Origin: Mangifera indica
Taxonomy: Eukaryota > Streptophyta > Magnoliopsida > Sapindales > Anacardiaceae
Reading direction: 5' to 3'
Length of the DNA stretch: 64,000 bases
Assembly: GCF_011075055.1 (NCBI RefSeq)
Contig: NC_058146.1
Coordinates: 12,325,820-12,389,819, forward strand
The position numbers were made by a program, and so were the translations under genes. The notes below the pieces were generated by a model, which was not told the DNA's origin, did not search any database, and was given only the letters and a program-made list of their open reading frames with translations. This document shows, piece by piece, positions 44,560-57,000 of this stretch (within the stretch, counting starts at the first letter, position 1; the number at the start of each line of letters is the position of its first letter).

Positions 44560-46900
44560 TGGAGCATATAAGTCATATGTGTCAAGCTTATTATAAATAT
44601 AATTAATTTGAGCACCTCATAGAGACTTAGTAAGGTTATTAGCAAGTTGATAATTTGAACTAACATGACTTGTAGTAATGTTGTTGGACAAAATCTTCTC
44701 ACAAACAAAATGACAATCAATTTCTATGTGTTTCATCCTTTCATGAAAAACTAGATTGGAAGAAATGTGGAATGCAGCCTGTCGTCACAATGTAAGGACA
44801 TTTGTGATATATTTGAAATTTCAACTCTTAAATTAACTGTTTCAACCAAAAAAGTTCACAAGTAACTGAGGCCATAACAGAATACTCTTTTTTTATATTT
44901 GATCTAGTCACAACATCTTTTTCTTACATTATCATTATCATATACCTAAAAGTAGATTGTCTGTTTGATGGTAAAACTACCTAATTAGTATTCGAATATC
45001 CAATAACTTATGTATGACCTTTATTCTCATATAGTAGACCTTTTCGAAGGGCTTCCTTGATATATCATAAAATCTGAAAAACTATATTCTAATGATGGTC
45101 ATATGAAAACTAGAGAAACTAACTAACAATATTGACTAAAAATGAAAGGTCAAGTCATGTAATGGTGAGATAATTAAGTTTACCAACTAGCCTTTGATAT
45201 CTCCTAAGATCTGCAAAAGGCTTTTCCTGTTTAGGTAAAAACTTAATATTAGGACCTATGAGAGAATTTATGGGTTTTGTCATCTAACATTCGTGTTTTT
45301 TGAGAGACAACAATTTCATACTTAGACTATGCGACTTATATGCCAAGAAAATACTTGAGTGGCATCGAATCCTTAGTTTGAAAGTGTCTAAACTAATGTT
45401 GTTTTAATTGCTTAATATTTTGATCACTTCTTGTTATAACAATATCATCCTCATAAATAACTAGGTAGATGCATTATCCTTGTAAAGTATGTCTATAGAA
45501 CACAGAATGATTAGACTTACTCCTTCACATGCTAAACTTCTAAATCACCATATTGAAATAACCAAACTAGGTATAAGGAGATTGCTTCAAGCCATATGAA
45601 GAATGACAAAGTTTACGTATGAATCTGGACTCCCTTTGAGCAATAAAGTCAAATGGTTATTTCATATAAATCCCTTCTTGTAGTTCATCATAAAGAAAAA
45701 CATTCTTAATATCCAATTGATGTAGCTGTCATTATCGAATTGTAGCCATAAATAGAAAGAGGTGAACATAAAACATCTTAGCCATAGGAAAAAATGTTTC
45801 ATAATAGTCTAGGTCGAATGTTTGAGTGTAACCTTTGGTAACTAACTGAGCTTTCAATCTATCAACCTTACCATCTGGTCTAATTTTAATAGTATATATT
45901 TATCGATAACTAATAGTGGAGTGTCTAAGAGGTAGAGGAACCAATTCCCAAGTACTATTGGTATGCAAAGTAGACAACTTATCAACCATTACTTGTTACC
46001 ACCTGGGATCATAGAGTACCTCACAAACAATGTTAAGAATAGATACCGAAGATAAAATAGACACAAAGGCATAAAAAGGCAATGATAACTGATGACAACT
46101 AAGGAAATTATAGATAGGAAGAGGATTTTGAGTAGAATGCACACCTTTGCCAATGATAATAAGAAACTAATCAGTAAGAGGTTAGAAAAAGAAATGGATA
46201 CACAAGAATATTAGACACAAACTCATCAACATCGTTACTTGCGAGATGAATAACCATATCAGCACCAAGGAGGGAAAAAGGTTATTCAATAGGAGGAAAA
46301 AAAGGAGACGTAGGAGTAGACTTAGAATATGGCTTCAGAAAAGGGACAATAGATGGTAACAGGAGAGTTTTTGTAATAGGCTAGCCATTTAATGAAGAAG
46401 AAAAGTAAAGAGAGGACTAAAAAAGGTAACGTTAGTAGAAAGATAACCTTTTTGCAGATGAGAGTAATTATGAAATACACATTTGAAAGCACGAGTAGTT
46501 AATTTATCACAACTATGAGATAAGTCATAAACAAAACAAGTGCACCTAAAGATATGAGGGGAAAGAAAATATAGAGAATTATGTTTTTATCTCAACAAAA
46601 AAGAATTTAAAAATAGAGAATAATTCAGATCGATTTTTCATTAAGAACAATCAGGTGCAATGCAAATAATCGTCAATAAAAGTAACAAAATATTAAAACC
46701 ATAAAATAAATGTAACTCTGCTAGGACCATAAACATTAGAATGAACTAACTCAAAGGGGGACATAACCTAATTATTAACTTTCTTTTGAAAAGATTTTTG
46801 AGAATGTTTTCCAAGCTAACATGAGTCATACTGAAGAGATGATAAAGAAGAAAAACCAAGTACCATTTTCTATAGTTTAAAGATGCTAGGGTGTTTGAGA
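44560..46900 (-). pseudogene. Copia E integrase, RT and RNase H remnant
   Basis: RT is readable across 46000-45400: KMFYVHLFLFMATIR-type text, then LHQLDIKNVFLYDELQEG near 45720-45660 and the SLYGLKQSP equivalent near 45590. The box near 45450 is decayed. RNase H near 44760-44690 reads [17 protein letters not shown]. Integrase upstream is recognisable only in short pieces. It is full of stops. Confidence 0.7.
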
Positions 46901-46948
46901 TAATTATAAAGAAGTATCAGAGACTTAGTAATTATACAGGCTATAGAA

Positions 46949-47990
46949 TCAGGTAATAGATGTAAATAGTAGATACCCTAGACTGATGTCCTGTGCTAAT
47001 TGTTTGCTTGTATTGCAGTCCTGTATAATAAAAAACTCATTAGTAAAGGTGATGATATAGTTTAAAGAATGAGTGAGTTTACTTACAAAAATGAGATTGA
47101 AAGGCCATTTAGGTAGATAAAGAACGCAGTTTAAAGGCAAAGAAAGAAGAAGATGTGCATAACCTATGACCATTGCTTAAGTTATAGATCTATTGGCTAA
47201 TGTAACAGCAAGGAAAGACTGAGATTTAGTACAATGGGAAAGTAAAGTAAGGTTACCAAAAATGCAATCAAAAACACCAAAATCAATGACCCATGGTCCC
47301 AGAGGGAAAGATTAAGTGAAGCAAACTACTAGGTGATCGGTGTGGGCGACAATAGCAATATTACAGGAAGATTGCTTAGAGGCCTAATACTTGAGGTATT
47401 CTTCATAACCAACACTTGTAAGAGTCAAGGATTGTTAAGATTGATTGTCAGAGGAATTAGGAAGGTCTGTTTGAATAACATTGGCTACTCTAGGAGGATG
47501 ACCATGTAGTTTATAGCATTTTTCTCTAGTATGACCTCATTTATGGCAGTAACTATATTATGGCTGATTTCCTTAGCCACCACAACAATAAGAAATAACA
47601 TAAGGAAAAATCGAGCAAAGACCTCATCAAGAAACTCTAACATGTTTATTTCTTATTGTTTTAGATGAACTAGATTAGACAACACTAAGTATAACTGTTA
47701 GATGTCATTGATATAGAGATGCTTGGCTTAAGTCTAACATGTTCAATAAGCCTTGAAAATGGGTAGAAATTGAGTGTCAATAGTATTCCATGAAAGGAAA
47801 GAATTATGATATGTGTTTAATGCATGTTCTGTGTCAATTATTTTGTTATAAATAGCTCAGACACGCTGAGTATAGAAGAGATTAGTACCGGTATGAAATA
47901 CTTTGAGTATTGAGTATGATTTTCTTACTGAGTTGTAGTCGCTCACTCTATTTAATTTAATATTTTACAAGTAATGAGTTACAGCAAAAG
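46949..47990 (-). pseudogene. Copia E gag, protease and pre-integrase remnant
   Basis: Gag reads IYNKIIDTEHALNTYHNS-type text at 47860-47790. A zinc knuckle YCHK*GHTREKCYKLHGHPP lies at 47560-47490. The protease site WVIDFGVFDCIFGN is at about 47295-47255, with DSG changed to DFG. The pre-integrase segment at 47173-46949 reads NCVLYLPKWPFNLIFVSKLT, then HSLNYIITFTNEF. This is a clear copia order. Confidence 0.8.
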
Positions 47991-48049
47991 TTCCTAGGGA
48001 GCACTAGTGAGACATGAGGCTAAGGGAGAAAGACACCATAATTTTGTTG

Positions 48050-48409
48050 ATTTATATATTTTGATGTATATGTGAATATATGTATATATTTTGTTTCTTA
48101 TATGTATATATGTGATTGTGTATATCTATATCAATATATGTATATATATATATATAACTAGTTATGAAAATTGGTTGTAAAGTTTTTGTGGGTGATAATT
48201 TTTATGATGGTTATTATTATGTACTTATTTTATTAATTGTGATTGAGTTGATGAAAATCCAGTCAGTTGGTAGGACTGGTTTATGTGAGTTGCTAATTGG
48301 GAGTGTTACAGGACATAATTAAAAAGAAGAAAATATTCTCCGGGCCTTCTAAAATAGGGGAACTCTTGTCGTTTTTCTGTAACACACCTGTTGGCTAGGA
48401 GAGGTTACA
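48050..48409 (+). repeat. 5' LTR remnant of gypsy C
   Basis: It ends ...GGAGAGGTTACA at 48409, just before the primer binding site. Inside are TATATG microsatellite text (48060-48160) and GTTACAGG. Its left border with copia E is not sharp, and most of the LTR is missing. Confidence 0.55.
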
Positions 48410-48413
48410 TTTT

Positions 48414-48425
48414 TGGTATCAGAGC
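48414..48425 (+). promoter_or_regulatory. Primer binding site of gypsy C (tRNA-iMet type)
   Basis: TGGTATCAGAGC lies four bases after the LTR end. This is the standard chromovirus primer site. Confidence 0.9.
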
Positions 48426-48628
48426 GCGATTTTGGGTGCTTAAAAGTAGATATAATAGAATGTGTTGTAATATAATATAATATTTATATATAGTTTTACA
48501 TTCTAGTATTACACAGGTGCCCCTCATGTCTCACAGATTAGCTCCCGAGAATCGATTGCAATAAGTTATTTTCTTTGCCTGTATTTAAATAATAGAATAT
48601 TATGTAATTACACTTATACAGTTATTAG

Positions 48629-50023
48629 ATGAGGAGTACCACAAGATAAGGACGAGGATAGGGTCGTGGAAGGGGTATTCAGAGAGAGACGAGAGAACCG
48701 TCTAACCCTGCCTCGTCAGGTGGTTCAGGATTTGGGCTAACAGAAATCAGAAATATAGTCTATTAGGTGTTGACTAAGAGTCAAGATAGACCCACACCTG
48801 AAAATATAGCCAGAGATGTTGTTTGAGATGAGATTAGAAGTGAGATTTGTGAGGAGGTCATAGAAGAAATCAGAAATGAAATGAGGAATGAAAAGAGAGG
48901 AGAAATTGAAGCTCAAAGGTGACTTAAGCCCATTTATTCCTTACCTAGTCGGCATACCCCTCCTGAATTTAAAGGTACTAAAGACCCTTTGGTGGCTGAT
49001 GAATGGATCAAGCAGGTGGAAAGTACTATAGATTTATTTCCTATGACTGATAGAGAAATAGTTTGGTATACTAGTTTCTTGATGAAGGGAGAGGCCCGCA
49101 TATGGTAGGACCTAGTTAAAGAAACCAGAAATGTGGATCTGATGACCTGGTAGGGCTTCAGAAGTGCATTTGAGGCCTAATACAGAACAACTGATGTAGT
49201 AGCAGTTAAAGTTCAAGAGTTTATTTCTTTGCAGCAGGGGGAAGGTTCAGTAAAGGATTATTCTACCCATTTTAATGTCTTATCTAGTTTTGCTCCCGGT
49301 ATGGTGAGTACACCTAGTCTCCAATCGGACAAATTTCTTTAGGGCCTTAGACCGGAGATAGCCTTACACATACTAGCTAGACCACAACCTCCTCAAACTT
49401 ATGAAGAGGCATTGGAGAGAGCATTGAGGTTAGAGGTATATGTTAATAAGCTACCCAGGAATACACCCTCTATGGTAATACCTCTATCATTGATAGCACC
49501 CTAGACAGTGATGCCAAGTCGGTCAGCTCTACTTGCTTTATTGACTATTTCAGCACCTGTTACAACATCAGGGGGTAGTTCAATTGGCTCCAGTTTTAGA
49601 AACAATTGGGGAAAAAGAAAATTCCAGTCAACAGCAAGTAGAAAAGGCAAGAAAAGTGACAAGAAGCCTAGAAAATAAAATATTCCCCAGTGTCAGATTT
49701 GTGGGAGACGTCATAGCGGGGAATGTTGGTACCAAAAGAAACAGGTGATTTGTTATATATGTCGACAGTCAGGGCATATAGCAAAAGATTTCCAAAGTAC
49801 CGAAGTGCCAGTTCAGATACAACCATAGCAAAGCCTAATTCTGCCAGTGTAACCAAGGAGAGGTACTAATGCACGAGTTTATACAACTACCCATAGTCAA
49901 GCAGAGGCTAGCCCATCTACAGTTACTGGTCAGCTCTTTTTCCACTTTGTTTCCTTAAATGCATTGATTGATTTAGGAGCTACACACTCCTTTATTGCGG
50001 GGGTTATTTAAAGGGTAGGTTTA
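48629..50023 (+). pseudogene. Gypsy C gag and protease N-terminal part, with many stops
   Basis: The start is ATG 48629 (MRSTTR...). Capsid text runs PEFKGTKDPLVADEWIKQVE, FLMKGEARIW, VKVQEFISLQQGEGSVKDYS, LARPQPPQTYEEALERAL. Two zinc knuckles follow near 49690-49800: CQICGRRHSGEC and CYICRQSGHIAKDF, the latter missing its last Cys. The protease site is LIDLGATHSF near 49963-49995 (DSG changed to DLG). About a dozen stops occur, mostly TAG or TGA at positions where Gln, Trp or Arg is expected (for example two W-TAG pairs near 49100-49155). All are in one frame, so the lesions are mainly point changes. Confidence 0.85.
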
Positions 50024-51451
50024 GTGCCTGTTAGATCTACCCATTCTATTAGAGTTGAGATGCCTGATGGTGGGAGTGTGATTACTGATAAGATGTTAAA
50101 AGACCAGAGGGTAGTGATACAAGAGAGAGAGTTAAAGGTGGACTTGATTATCTTTGATATGCCCGATTTTGATGTTATCTTGGGCATGGATTTCTTAGAA
50201 AGATATGAAGTCGAGATTGACTGTAGAAAGAAAAATGCTCGATTCCAACTTGATAATAGGGATTACTTTAATTTCGGAGAGGGCCATCAGCCTAGTATGA
50301 TGATCAGTAGTGTAAAGGCACAAAAATTATTAAAAAAGGGGTCTACGAGATATTTAGCTCATCTGGTACATGAGCATGATATTCAAAGATTAGGTGTTCA
50401 AGATGTCCCAATAGTACGAGATTTCCTAGATATTTTTCTTGATAAGCTACCAGGTTTACCTCCAGAGAGAGAGTTGGAGTTTAGTATAGAGTTAGAACCT
50501 AGCTCAGCCCCAATTTCAAAAGCCCCTTACTGGATGGCTCCAACTGAATTACAAGAATTAAAGAAACAGTTGCGAGAACTTTTAGATAAGCGTTTTATTA
50601 GACCTAGTCACTCTCCTTGGAGAGCGCCCATACTATTTGTCAAAAAGAAAGATGGATCACTTCGTATGTGCATAGATTACAGGGAGTTGAATAAACTAAC
50701 AGTGAAGAATAAATACCCATTGTCTCAAATTGATGATTTATTTGATCAATTGAGAGGAGCTTCTATGTTCTCCAAAATTAACTTGAGGTCGGGTTATCAC
50801 CAAGTGAGGATTGCAGAGCAAGATATTCCAAAGACAACTTTTCGGACTCGCTACGGGCACTACGAGTTTGTGGTGATGCCCTTTGGATTGACTAATGCCC
50901 TAGTAATCTTTATAGATTTAATGAATCGAGTATTTCATGATTGCCTTAACAAATTTTTGGTGGTATTTATTGATGATATCTTGATATACTCCAGGTCAGA
51001 AGAAGAACATGTTAAACACTTGAGATTTGTGCTACAAAGATTGAGAGGAAAGAAATTGTATGCCAAATTCTCTAAGTGTGAATTTTGGTTAGATCAAGTA
51101 GTATTTTTGGGACTTGTGGTTACTAAGGAAGGTATAGTTGTAGACCTCAGTAAAGTGGAAACAATACTTGAATGGGCGAGGCCAAAAATGGTGAAAGAGA
51201 TCAGAAGCTTTTTAGGGCTAGCCGGCTATTACAGGAGATTTGTACAAGGTTTTGCTCGGTTGGGCAAAGCACTTACAGCTCTTACTAGACAAGGAACTCC
51301 TTTTCTATGGATTGAAACTTGTGAAAAGAGTTTCCAAGAGCTAAAAAGGCAGTTGGTTACAGCTCCTATTTTAGTATTACCAAAGAAAGGTGTAGACTAT
51401 GATATTTATTGCGATGCCTCGCATAATGGCTTAGGAGCCGTGCTGATGTAG
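50024..51451 (+). CDS. Gypsy C pol: protease C-part, reverse transcriptase, RNase H start (475-codon open stretch)
   Basis: The longest intact frame in the window. It begins within the protease ([10 protein letters not shown], then [19 protein letters not shown]). It continues with the linker [17 protein letters not shown] and the full [81 protein letters not shown]. The catalytic FIDDILIYS (50966-50992) is intact. The thumb and RNase H entry ([33 protein letters not shown]) follow. It stops at a TAG (51449-51451) where the family has Gln, so this is not a natural end. The style is Tekay/Del chromovirus. With gag broken and no integrase of its own it cannot be autonomous. Confidence 0.85.
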   Translation: MPVRSTHSIRVEMPDGGSVITDKMLKDQRVVIQERELKVDLIIFDMPDFDVILGMDFLERYEVEIDCRKKNARFQLDNRDYFNFGEGHQPSMMISSVKAQKLLKKGSTRYLAHLVHEHDIQRLGVQDVPIVRDFLDIFLDKLPGLPPERELEFSIELEPSSAPISKAPYWMAPTELQELKKQLRELLDKRFIRPSHSPWRAPILFVKKKDGSLRMCIDYRELNKLTVKNKYPLSQIDDLFDQLRGASMFSKINLRSGYHQVRIAEQDIPKTTFRTRYGHYEFVVMPFGLTNALVIFIDLMNRVFHDCLNKFLVVFIDDILIYSRSEEEHVKHLRFVLQRLRGKKLYAKFSKCEFWLDQVVFLGLVVTKEGIVVDLSKVETILEWARPKMVKEIRSFLGLAGYYRRFVQGFARLGKALTALTRQGTPFLWIETCEKSFQELKRQLVTAPILVLPKKGVDYDIYCDASHNGLGAVLM

Positions 51452-51575
51452 AGGGGTAAGGTGATAGCATATGCCTCTCGACAGTTAAACACACTACCCT
51501 AACCATGATTTAGAGTTAGCGGCAGTGGTTTTTGCTTCAAAAATTTGGAGGCATTATTTATATGCAGTTAAATAT
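51452..51575 (+). pseudogene. Gypsy C RNase H continuation up to the chimera junction
   Basis: After the TAG the RNase H goes on: RGKVIAYASRQLNT, a frameshift near 51497, then HDLELAAVVFASKIWRHYLY and AVKYE. There the sequence jumps at about 51570-51580 to protease-region text of gypsy D. Confidence 0.85.
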
Positions 51576-54500
51576 GAAGCAGAAATATTCTATAAGAAGA
51601 AGAAAGTTAGATTCAATATAGATAATAGTAAGTAGTTCACATTCAAAGAGGGTCAAATCCTCAGCATAATTATAAACATCATTAAGGCTAAGAAGATGCT
51701 AAGTATGAGGTGTATGGCGTACTTGGTGCATGTGGTTCAAAAATTAGTAGAGATAGTTTTAGGCATAAAAGATACTATAATGGTGCAAAAATTTCTAAAT
51801 GTATTCCTTAATAACCTTCCAAGGTTAATACTCGAAAGGAAGTTAAAGTTTAGCATCGAGTTTACCTTAGGCATAACACCAATTTCTAAAACCCCATATA
51901 GAATGACCCTAGCCAAATTTTACGAGTTAAAGAAATAATTACAAGAACTGCTAGATAGTGGATTCATTAGACTGAGCCATTTATTATAGGGTGCACCGAT
52001 CCTCTTTGTAAAGAAGAAAGATAGATCAATGAAGATGTGCATTGACTATAAAGAGTTTAGCAAGGTGATAGTGAAGAATAAGTACCCACTCTTAAGGATT
52101 GATGATTTATTTGACTAGCTCAAGGGTGCCTCGGTGTTCTTTAAAATAGATTTGAGGTCAGGGTATCATCAAGTCATAATGGTAAGGCAAGATATGCCTA
52201 AGACTACCTTCAAAACCAAATACAGGCATTATGAGTTTGTGGTCATGCCTTTCAAATTGACCAATGTCTTGGTAGTATTTATAGATCTCATGAATAGGGT
52301 GTTTCAAGATTGTCTGAATAAGTTCTTGGTAGTATTCATCAATGACATCCTGGTTTACTCTAGAACTCGAGATAAGTATGAACAATATTTGAGATTTGTG
52401 CTCCAAAAGCTAAAAGAGAGGCAATCATTAGAAAAGGTCTTTAAGTGTGAGTTTTAGCTGGATAACGTGGCATTTCTAGGTCATGTCATTTGAGCAGATG
52501 GTATATCAGTGGATCCTAACAAAATTGAGGTAGTACTAGAGTGCCAGAGGCCTAAGACAACTAAGACGAGCAAGAGGTTTCTAAGATTAATAGGCTATTA
52601 TAGATATTTTATTGAGGGATTCACCAAGTTAGCTCGACCCCTCATAGAGTTAACATGTAGAGAGCTTCCTTTTAGATAGTCAAAGGCTTATGAATATAGT
52701 TTTCAAAAATTGAAAAAAAGATTAACCTCGATTCCTATCCTTGCTTTGCCAAGCCAAATGAGGGCGAGGAATATGATTTATACATAAATACCTCACATCA
52801 TGATTTTGGAGTAATACTGATATAAAAAGGGAAGGTGATAGCTTATATTTCCCACTAGTTAAAAGAGTATAAGACTATATACCTTACTTACAACTTTAAG
52901 TTAGAAACTGTGGTATTTACACTTAAGATATAACAACACTAGATATGTGTGGTAAAGAGCAACATCTACACAAATCATAAGAACCTTAAGTATTTTTTCA
53001 CCTAAAAATAATAGAATATAAGACAAAAATGGCGGTTGGAAATAGTAAAAGACTGTGATTGCGATATTAAATATCACTCAGGGCAAAGCCAACATAGTTG
53101 TAGATACTTGGAATAGGAAAATAACTTATCACGGATTATCGCTTACTGTGAGCTACAATAAGAGTTGGTGAAAGACCAAATTGAGGTAATTACAGGGCAT
53201 TTGGTAGGTCTCCAGATTCAGTCAACCCTTTTAGATGATATCTATATAACACAGACTTCAGATAAGGGATGTCTATAAATCAAATAGAAAATGATTGAAG
53301 AGGTAGAGATAGAGTTCATTATGGTAGAAGACATCATAAAGTTTCAAGGATGGATATGTGTTCCATGAGAACAAAGCTTGAGAGATAAGATCCTTGTAGA
53401 GGCATACGATTCCCTTTACACTATCTATCCTAAGAGTGTAAAGATGTATTAGAGGATTTGAAAAAGATGTTTTGGTGGATAAGAATGAAAAAAGACATTG
53501 CAAACTTTGTGGCTAAATGCCTTGTGTGTCAACAAGTAAAGGGTGAACATCAAAGACCATCTGAACTTTTATAATCTCTTAGTATTCTTAAGTAAAAATG
53601 GGAATACATATCGATGGACTTCATGGTTAAATTGTTGAGGGTCAAAGGTGGTTATAATGCACTATGGGTCATAGTTGACTGGTTGACCAAGTTAGCACAT
53701 TTGATAACATTTAAAAACACTATAAGTATAGATCAGTTAGGTCAGATCTATGTGAAGAAGATTGTTAAACTCATGAAGTACCTAGGATAATAGTATCAGA
53801 TTAAAACACTAGGTTTCTCTTAGTATTTGGGTAGAGTATGTAGAAATCCTTGGGTATAAGATTGGTATTCAGCATAACATATCATCCGCAGACTGATAGA
53901 AAGACTAAAAAAGTCAATTAGGTGATTGAGGACATGTTAAGGGTTTGTTGCTTAGATAGAAAAGTAAGTTAGATGGATGTGTTACTGTTGATGGAACTTG
54001 CTTATAATAATAGTTATCATACAAACATCAGGATGACTCCTTATGAGGCTTTGTATGATAAGAGATGTAGATCATCGTTGCACTGGGATGAGATAAAAAA
54101 GAAAGATGCCCTAACTTAATCATTGGGATTCGAGCTAACCTAGATGATGATTAAAGATGTGAGGATAATCAAAAAGAGGATGAAGCAAGCTTAAGACCCT
54201 CAGAAAAGTTACATAGATTAGAGGAGACCTGATCTTGAGTTTCAGTTAAATGATAAGGTGTTCGTCAGAGTAGCCCCCTAAATACATGTTATGAGATTTA
54301 GTAGGAATGACAAGTTAACACCGAGATTTGTGAGACCCTTTAAAATATCAAAGTGTGTAGGTAAAGTTGCCTATTGGTTTGCTTTACTAGTGAGCATGAT
54401 TTGGTCTACGAGGAATGTCTAGTTCAAACATTAGATTGGCGAGTTAAAAAGCTTAAACGTAAGTAGATTTCCCTAGTAAAAATTTTTTAGAGGAACCACT

Positions 54501-54585
54501 GAGTTGAGGAGACTATATGAGAGGTTAAGTAAGATATGTAACAGAGGTTCTCACATTTGTTTGAGTTTCGAAGACAAAATTCATA
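51576..54585 (+). pseudogene. Gypsy D pol: protease end, RT, RNase H, integrase, chromodomain-like tail
   Basis: This is a second, more decayed chromovirus pol. It begins with YEAEIFYKKKKVRFNIDNSK (protease C-part). RT is at 51870-52560: [36 protein letters not shown], and the catalytic box VVFINDILVYS near 52330, where FIDD has become FIND, removing an active-site Asp. RNase H runs to about 53050. Integrase spans 53270-54230 with a [18 protein letters not shown] zinc motif and EYISMDFMVKLL. The end, 54415-54560, reads RVKKLKRK*ISLVKI, RNH*VEETI*EV, QRFSHLFEF, the C-terminal chromodomain pattern of Tekay-type elements. Stops are frequent. Confidence 0.85.
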
Positions 54586-54599
54586 TTAAGAGGGAAGAT
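54586..54599 (+). promoter_or_regulatory. Polypurine tract of gypsy D
   Basis: TTAAGAGGGAAGAT directly precedes the 3' LTR start TGAAACAC at 54600. It primes plus-strand synthesis in the family. Confidence 0.8.
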
Positions 54600-56345
54600 T
54601 GAAACACTAGTAGATAAGTCTAAAGGCATTTGAGTCTTTTTCCTAGTTTTAAATTCAATAGTTAATGAATTTCAAATATAAACGCTCATGTATATAGGCA
54701 TACATGTCTGTGTTTGGTTAACAAGAAGTCAAATAAGTGGATCAGATTATGATCATGACAAAATAAAAAGTTGCTTTAGTTATAAAATTAGATACACGAC
54801 TGTGTATGACCTATACATGCCCGTGTATAATGTCTTGGAATTAAAATAAAAGTGTGATAACCCTAATTCTCTAACATTATCATTCACAGTCATAGAAAAC
54901 AAAGAGTAAGAGAGAGAAAAAAAGCAATTTTGTCACCTGAAGAGTTGTTGTTGATAACTAGAACACCATAGCCATGCAAGGGAAACATTTTAGTTAAAAT
55001 CCAAGTAAGTGACATGACTTCCTTTATTTGATCATAAAATTTTAGAATTTTTTTCTTGTTAGACACATGATCTAGAGATGTTTAAACATGATAGTGATGT
55101 ATTTGACTTCGCATGCAAATATGATAAGCCATATGCATGCCTAGTCTCTTGGGTGTATGAAATTAGTAAAAATTAGGGTTTATATTAATATGAATTGTGA
55201 TGTGGGTGTATGTCCTTACATGTGTGTGATGGATGTTAAAAGAGTTGGTGCAAAATAGGTTGTTTGATTAATGTATACATATCAAAGAACAGTAACAACA
55301 TGATTATGGCATGGATGTGATGTGTTTTGGCTTGATAATATGATAATGCCTTAGAAGTGATCGTGTATAAATCATATTGCATGTTTTCCATTGTGTATAC
55401 TTGTTTAAGACTTTTTAGAGACATGGTTGGAACTAGTTGGTGTGGTTTTAATGCTTATGTTGCATTTGTATAACATATAAACCCTTAAGACATGATTTCC
55501 AAATTGTGACATACGACCGTGTATGTTCTTATACACGTTCATGTGTCATTCTAGAAATTTCGAAAGTCTGAGAATCCTATGCTAGTTTTAAGGAAAAGTA
55601 TACATGATCATATGGTATAAGACACATACCCATGTATGGCTTTCTAAAACTGGACGGTATGTAGTAGAAGACATATGGTAGCTATAAGAAGATCTTTGTG
55701 CATAGGGGTGTGTCCAAGTTAACTCCCTTGTGCACTTATTTTATGCATAACTTAATGATAAGTGCCACAAACTCGTATATAGAGAGTTAAAAGGTACATA
55801 GACATGGATAGAAAAGAACACGACCATGTACCCTAGACAAAAGCAAAGAATGATTATACCTCCTAGGCTGTATGTATGGAGGAAGAGTTAAGCAAAAGAA
55901 TAAAAAGCCATCAAAGGATAAAAAATTCAAGAAAGACATTGATTAGATGTCTGACTACATGGACAATGGCACAAGCTCAAACTGAGTTGAATCTATGTCA
56001 AAAGTCAATAACTTTAAAGATTATGTCATGTATTTAGATAGCTATCATATATATACGTAAGTGACAATAATTATGATAACGATAAGGCCGGATACCCATG
56101 AAATGAATCATGTACTCAACGCCAAGGCGTATAGCCACCTAGTTCAGTTCAAATGTCCATGGTAATGATATGGCTTTTAGATATTTCCTCACATGATCAG
56201 CATGTCTATGGGTTATTCTAATTATATTGCCTTTTGGCAAGTTTTATAATTATGATCATGCATTAAAGTTTTCAAATAGTAAAGTTGTGCACATCTTTTT
56301 TAGTATATTTCTATCAGAGGTATGTATTTGAGAAGGGTTGTTACA
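54600..56345 (+). repeat. 3' LTR of gypsy D
   Basis: It starts TGAAACACTAG (TGTAACAC expected) and ends AAGGGTTGTTACA at 56345, 1746 bp. It contains repeated CATGTATG / CGTGTATG text (54690-54830, 55510-55640) shared with the other gypsy LTRs. Its right neighbour is antisense copia F RNase H sequence. Confidence 0.85.
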
Positions 56346-57000
56346 TTATCTCTCTCAAATTATGTCCTAGGATACATATTTTTTAAAAGGTATACATCAT
56401 GGGACATGGGTAGAAATCCTTTCTTGGATTCTTCTATTTTGGTCAAAACCTTGTTTATGTACATATTTTAACTTAGGCCCAGTAATCTATGTTCTCTATC
56501 TCAGTAAATTTTATTTCTAAGAATATAGATTACTTCTCTTGAGTCTTTCATGGAGAAACACATAGATAACCAAGCCTTCACCGATTGCAAGTTTGGTATC
56601 TTATTTCCAATAATCAAGATGTGATCGACATATAATACCAGAAATATAATCATACTCCCACTAACCTTCTTGTGCACAGATGGTTCATCTTTATTTTTGA
56701 TGAATCTGAACTTATGAACAACTTTATCAAAATGAATATTCCACCTTTTTTAAGCTTACTTAAGTCCATAAATGAACTTTTCTTGCTTGCATACTTCGTC
56801 TCCTTGTCCGATAAGAATGAAACCATCGGGTTGAACTATATAGGCGTCATTTACAAGGTTACCATTTAGGAAGGTAATATTGACATCTAACTAAAAGATT
56901 TCATAGTCATAGTACACAACTATAGTAAGTATAATCCTAATAGACTTAAACATAACGATCGACAAAAAGGTTTTATCATAGTTGATACCATACTTCTAAG
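56346..57000 (-). pseudogene. Copia F reverse transcriptase and RNase H start
   Basis: In shifting minus-strand frames: the DETF-SVVMFKSIRI region near 56960, NIT FLNGNLVNDAYIVQPDGF-like text near 56880-56800, SGIICRS... at the YVDDI position near 56630, then IPNLQSVKAW and MKDSREVIY equivalents. Near 56460-56360 it reads INKVLTKIEESKKGFLPMSH, the copia RT/RNase H connection. It stops at the gypsy LTR. Confidence 0.75.

Larger units (their letters stand above)
44412..48020 (-). mobile_element. Copia E: Ty1/copia element, 5'-truncated
   Basis: Minus-strand order is gag (about 47990-47480), protease, pre-integrase (47173-46949), integrase (46900-46400), RT (46000-45400), RNase H (45050-44560), polypurine tract CTTTAGGGGGAG (about 44547-44558) and a partial 3' LTR (44546-44412). 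No 5' LTR or primer binding site precedes gag. The flanks are copia D on one side and gypsy C LTR on the other. Confidence 0.8.
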
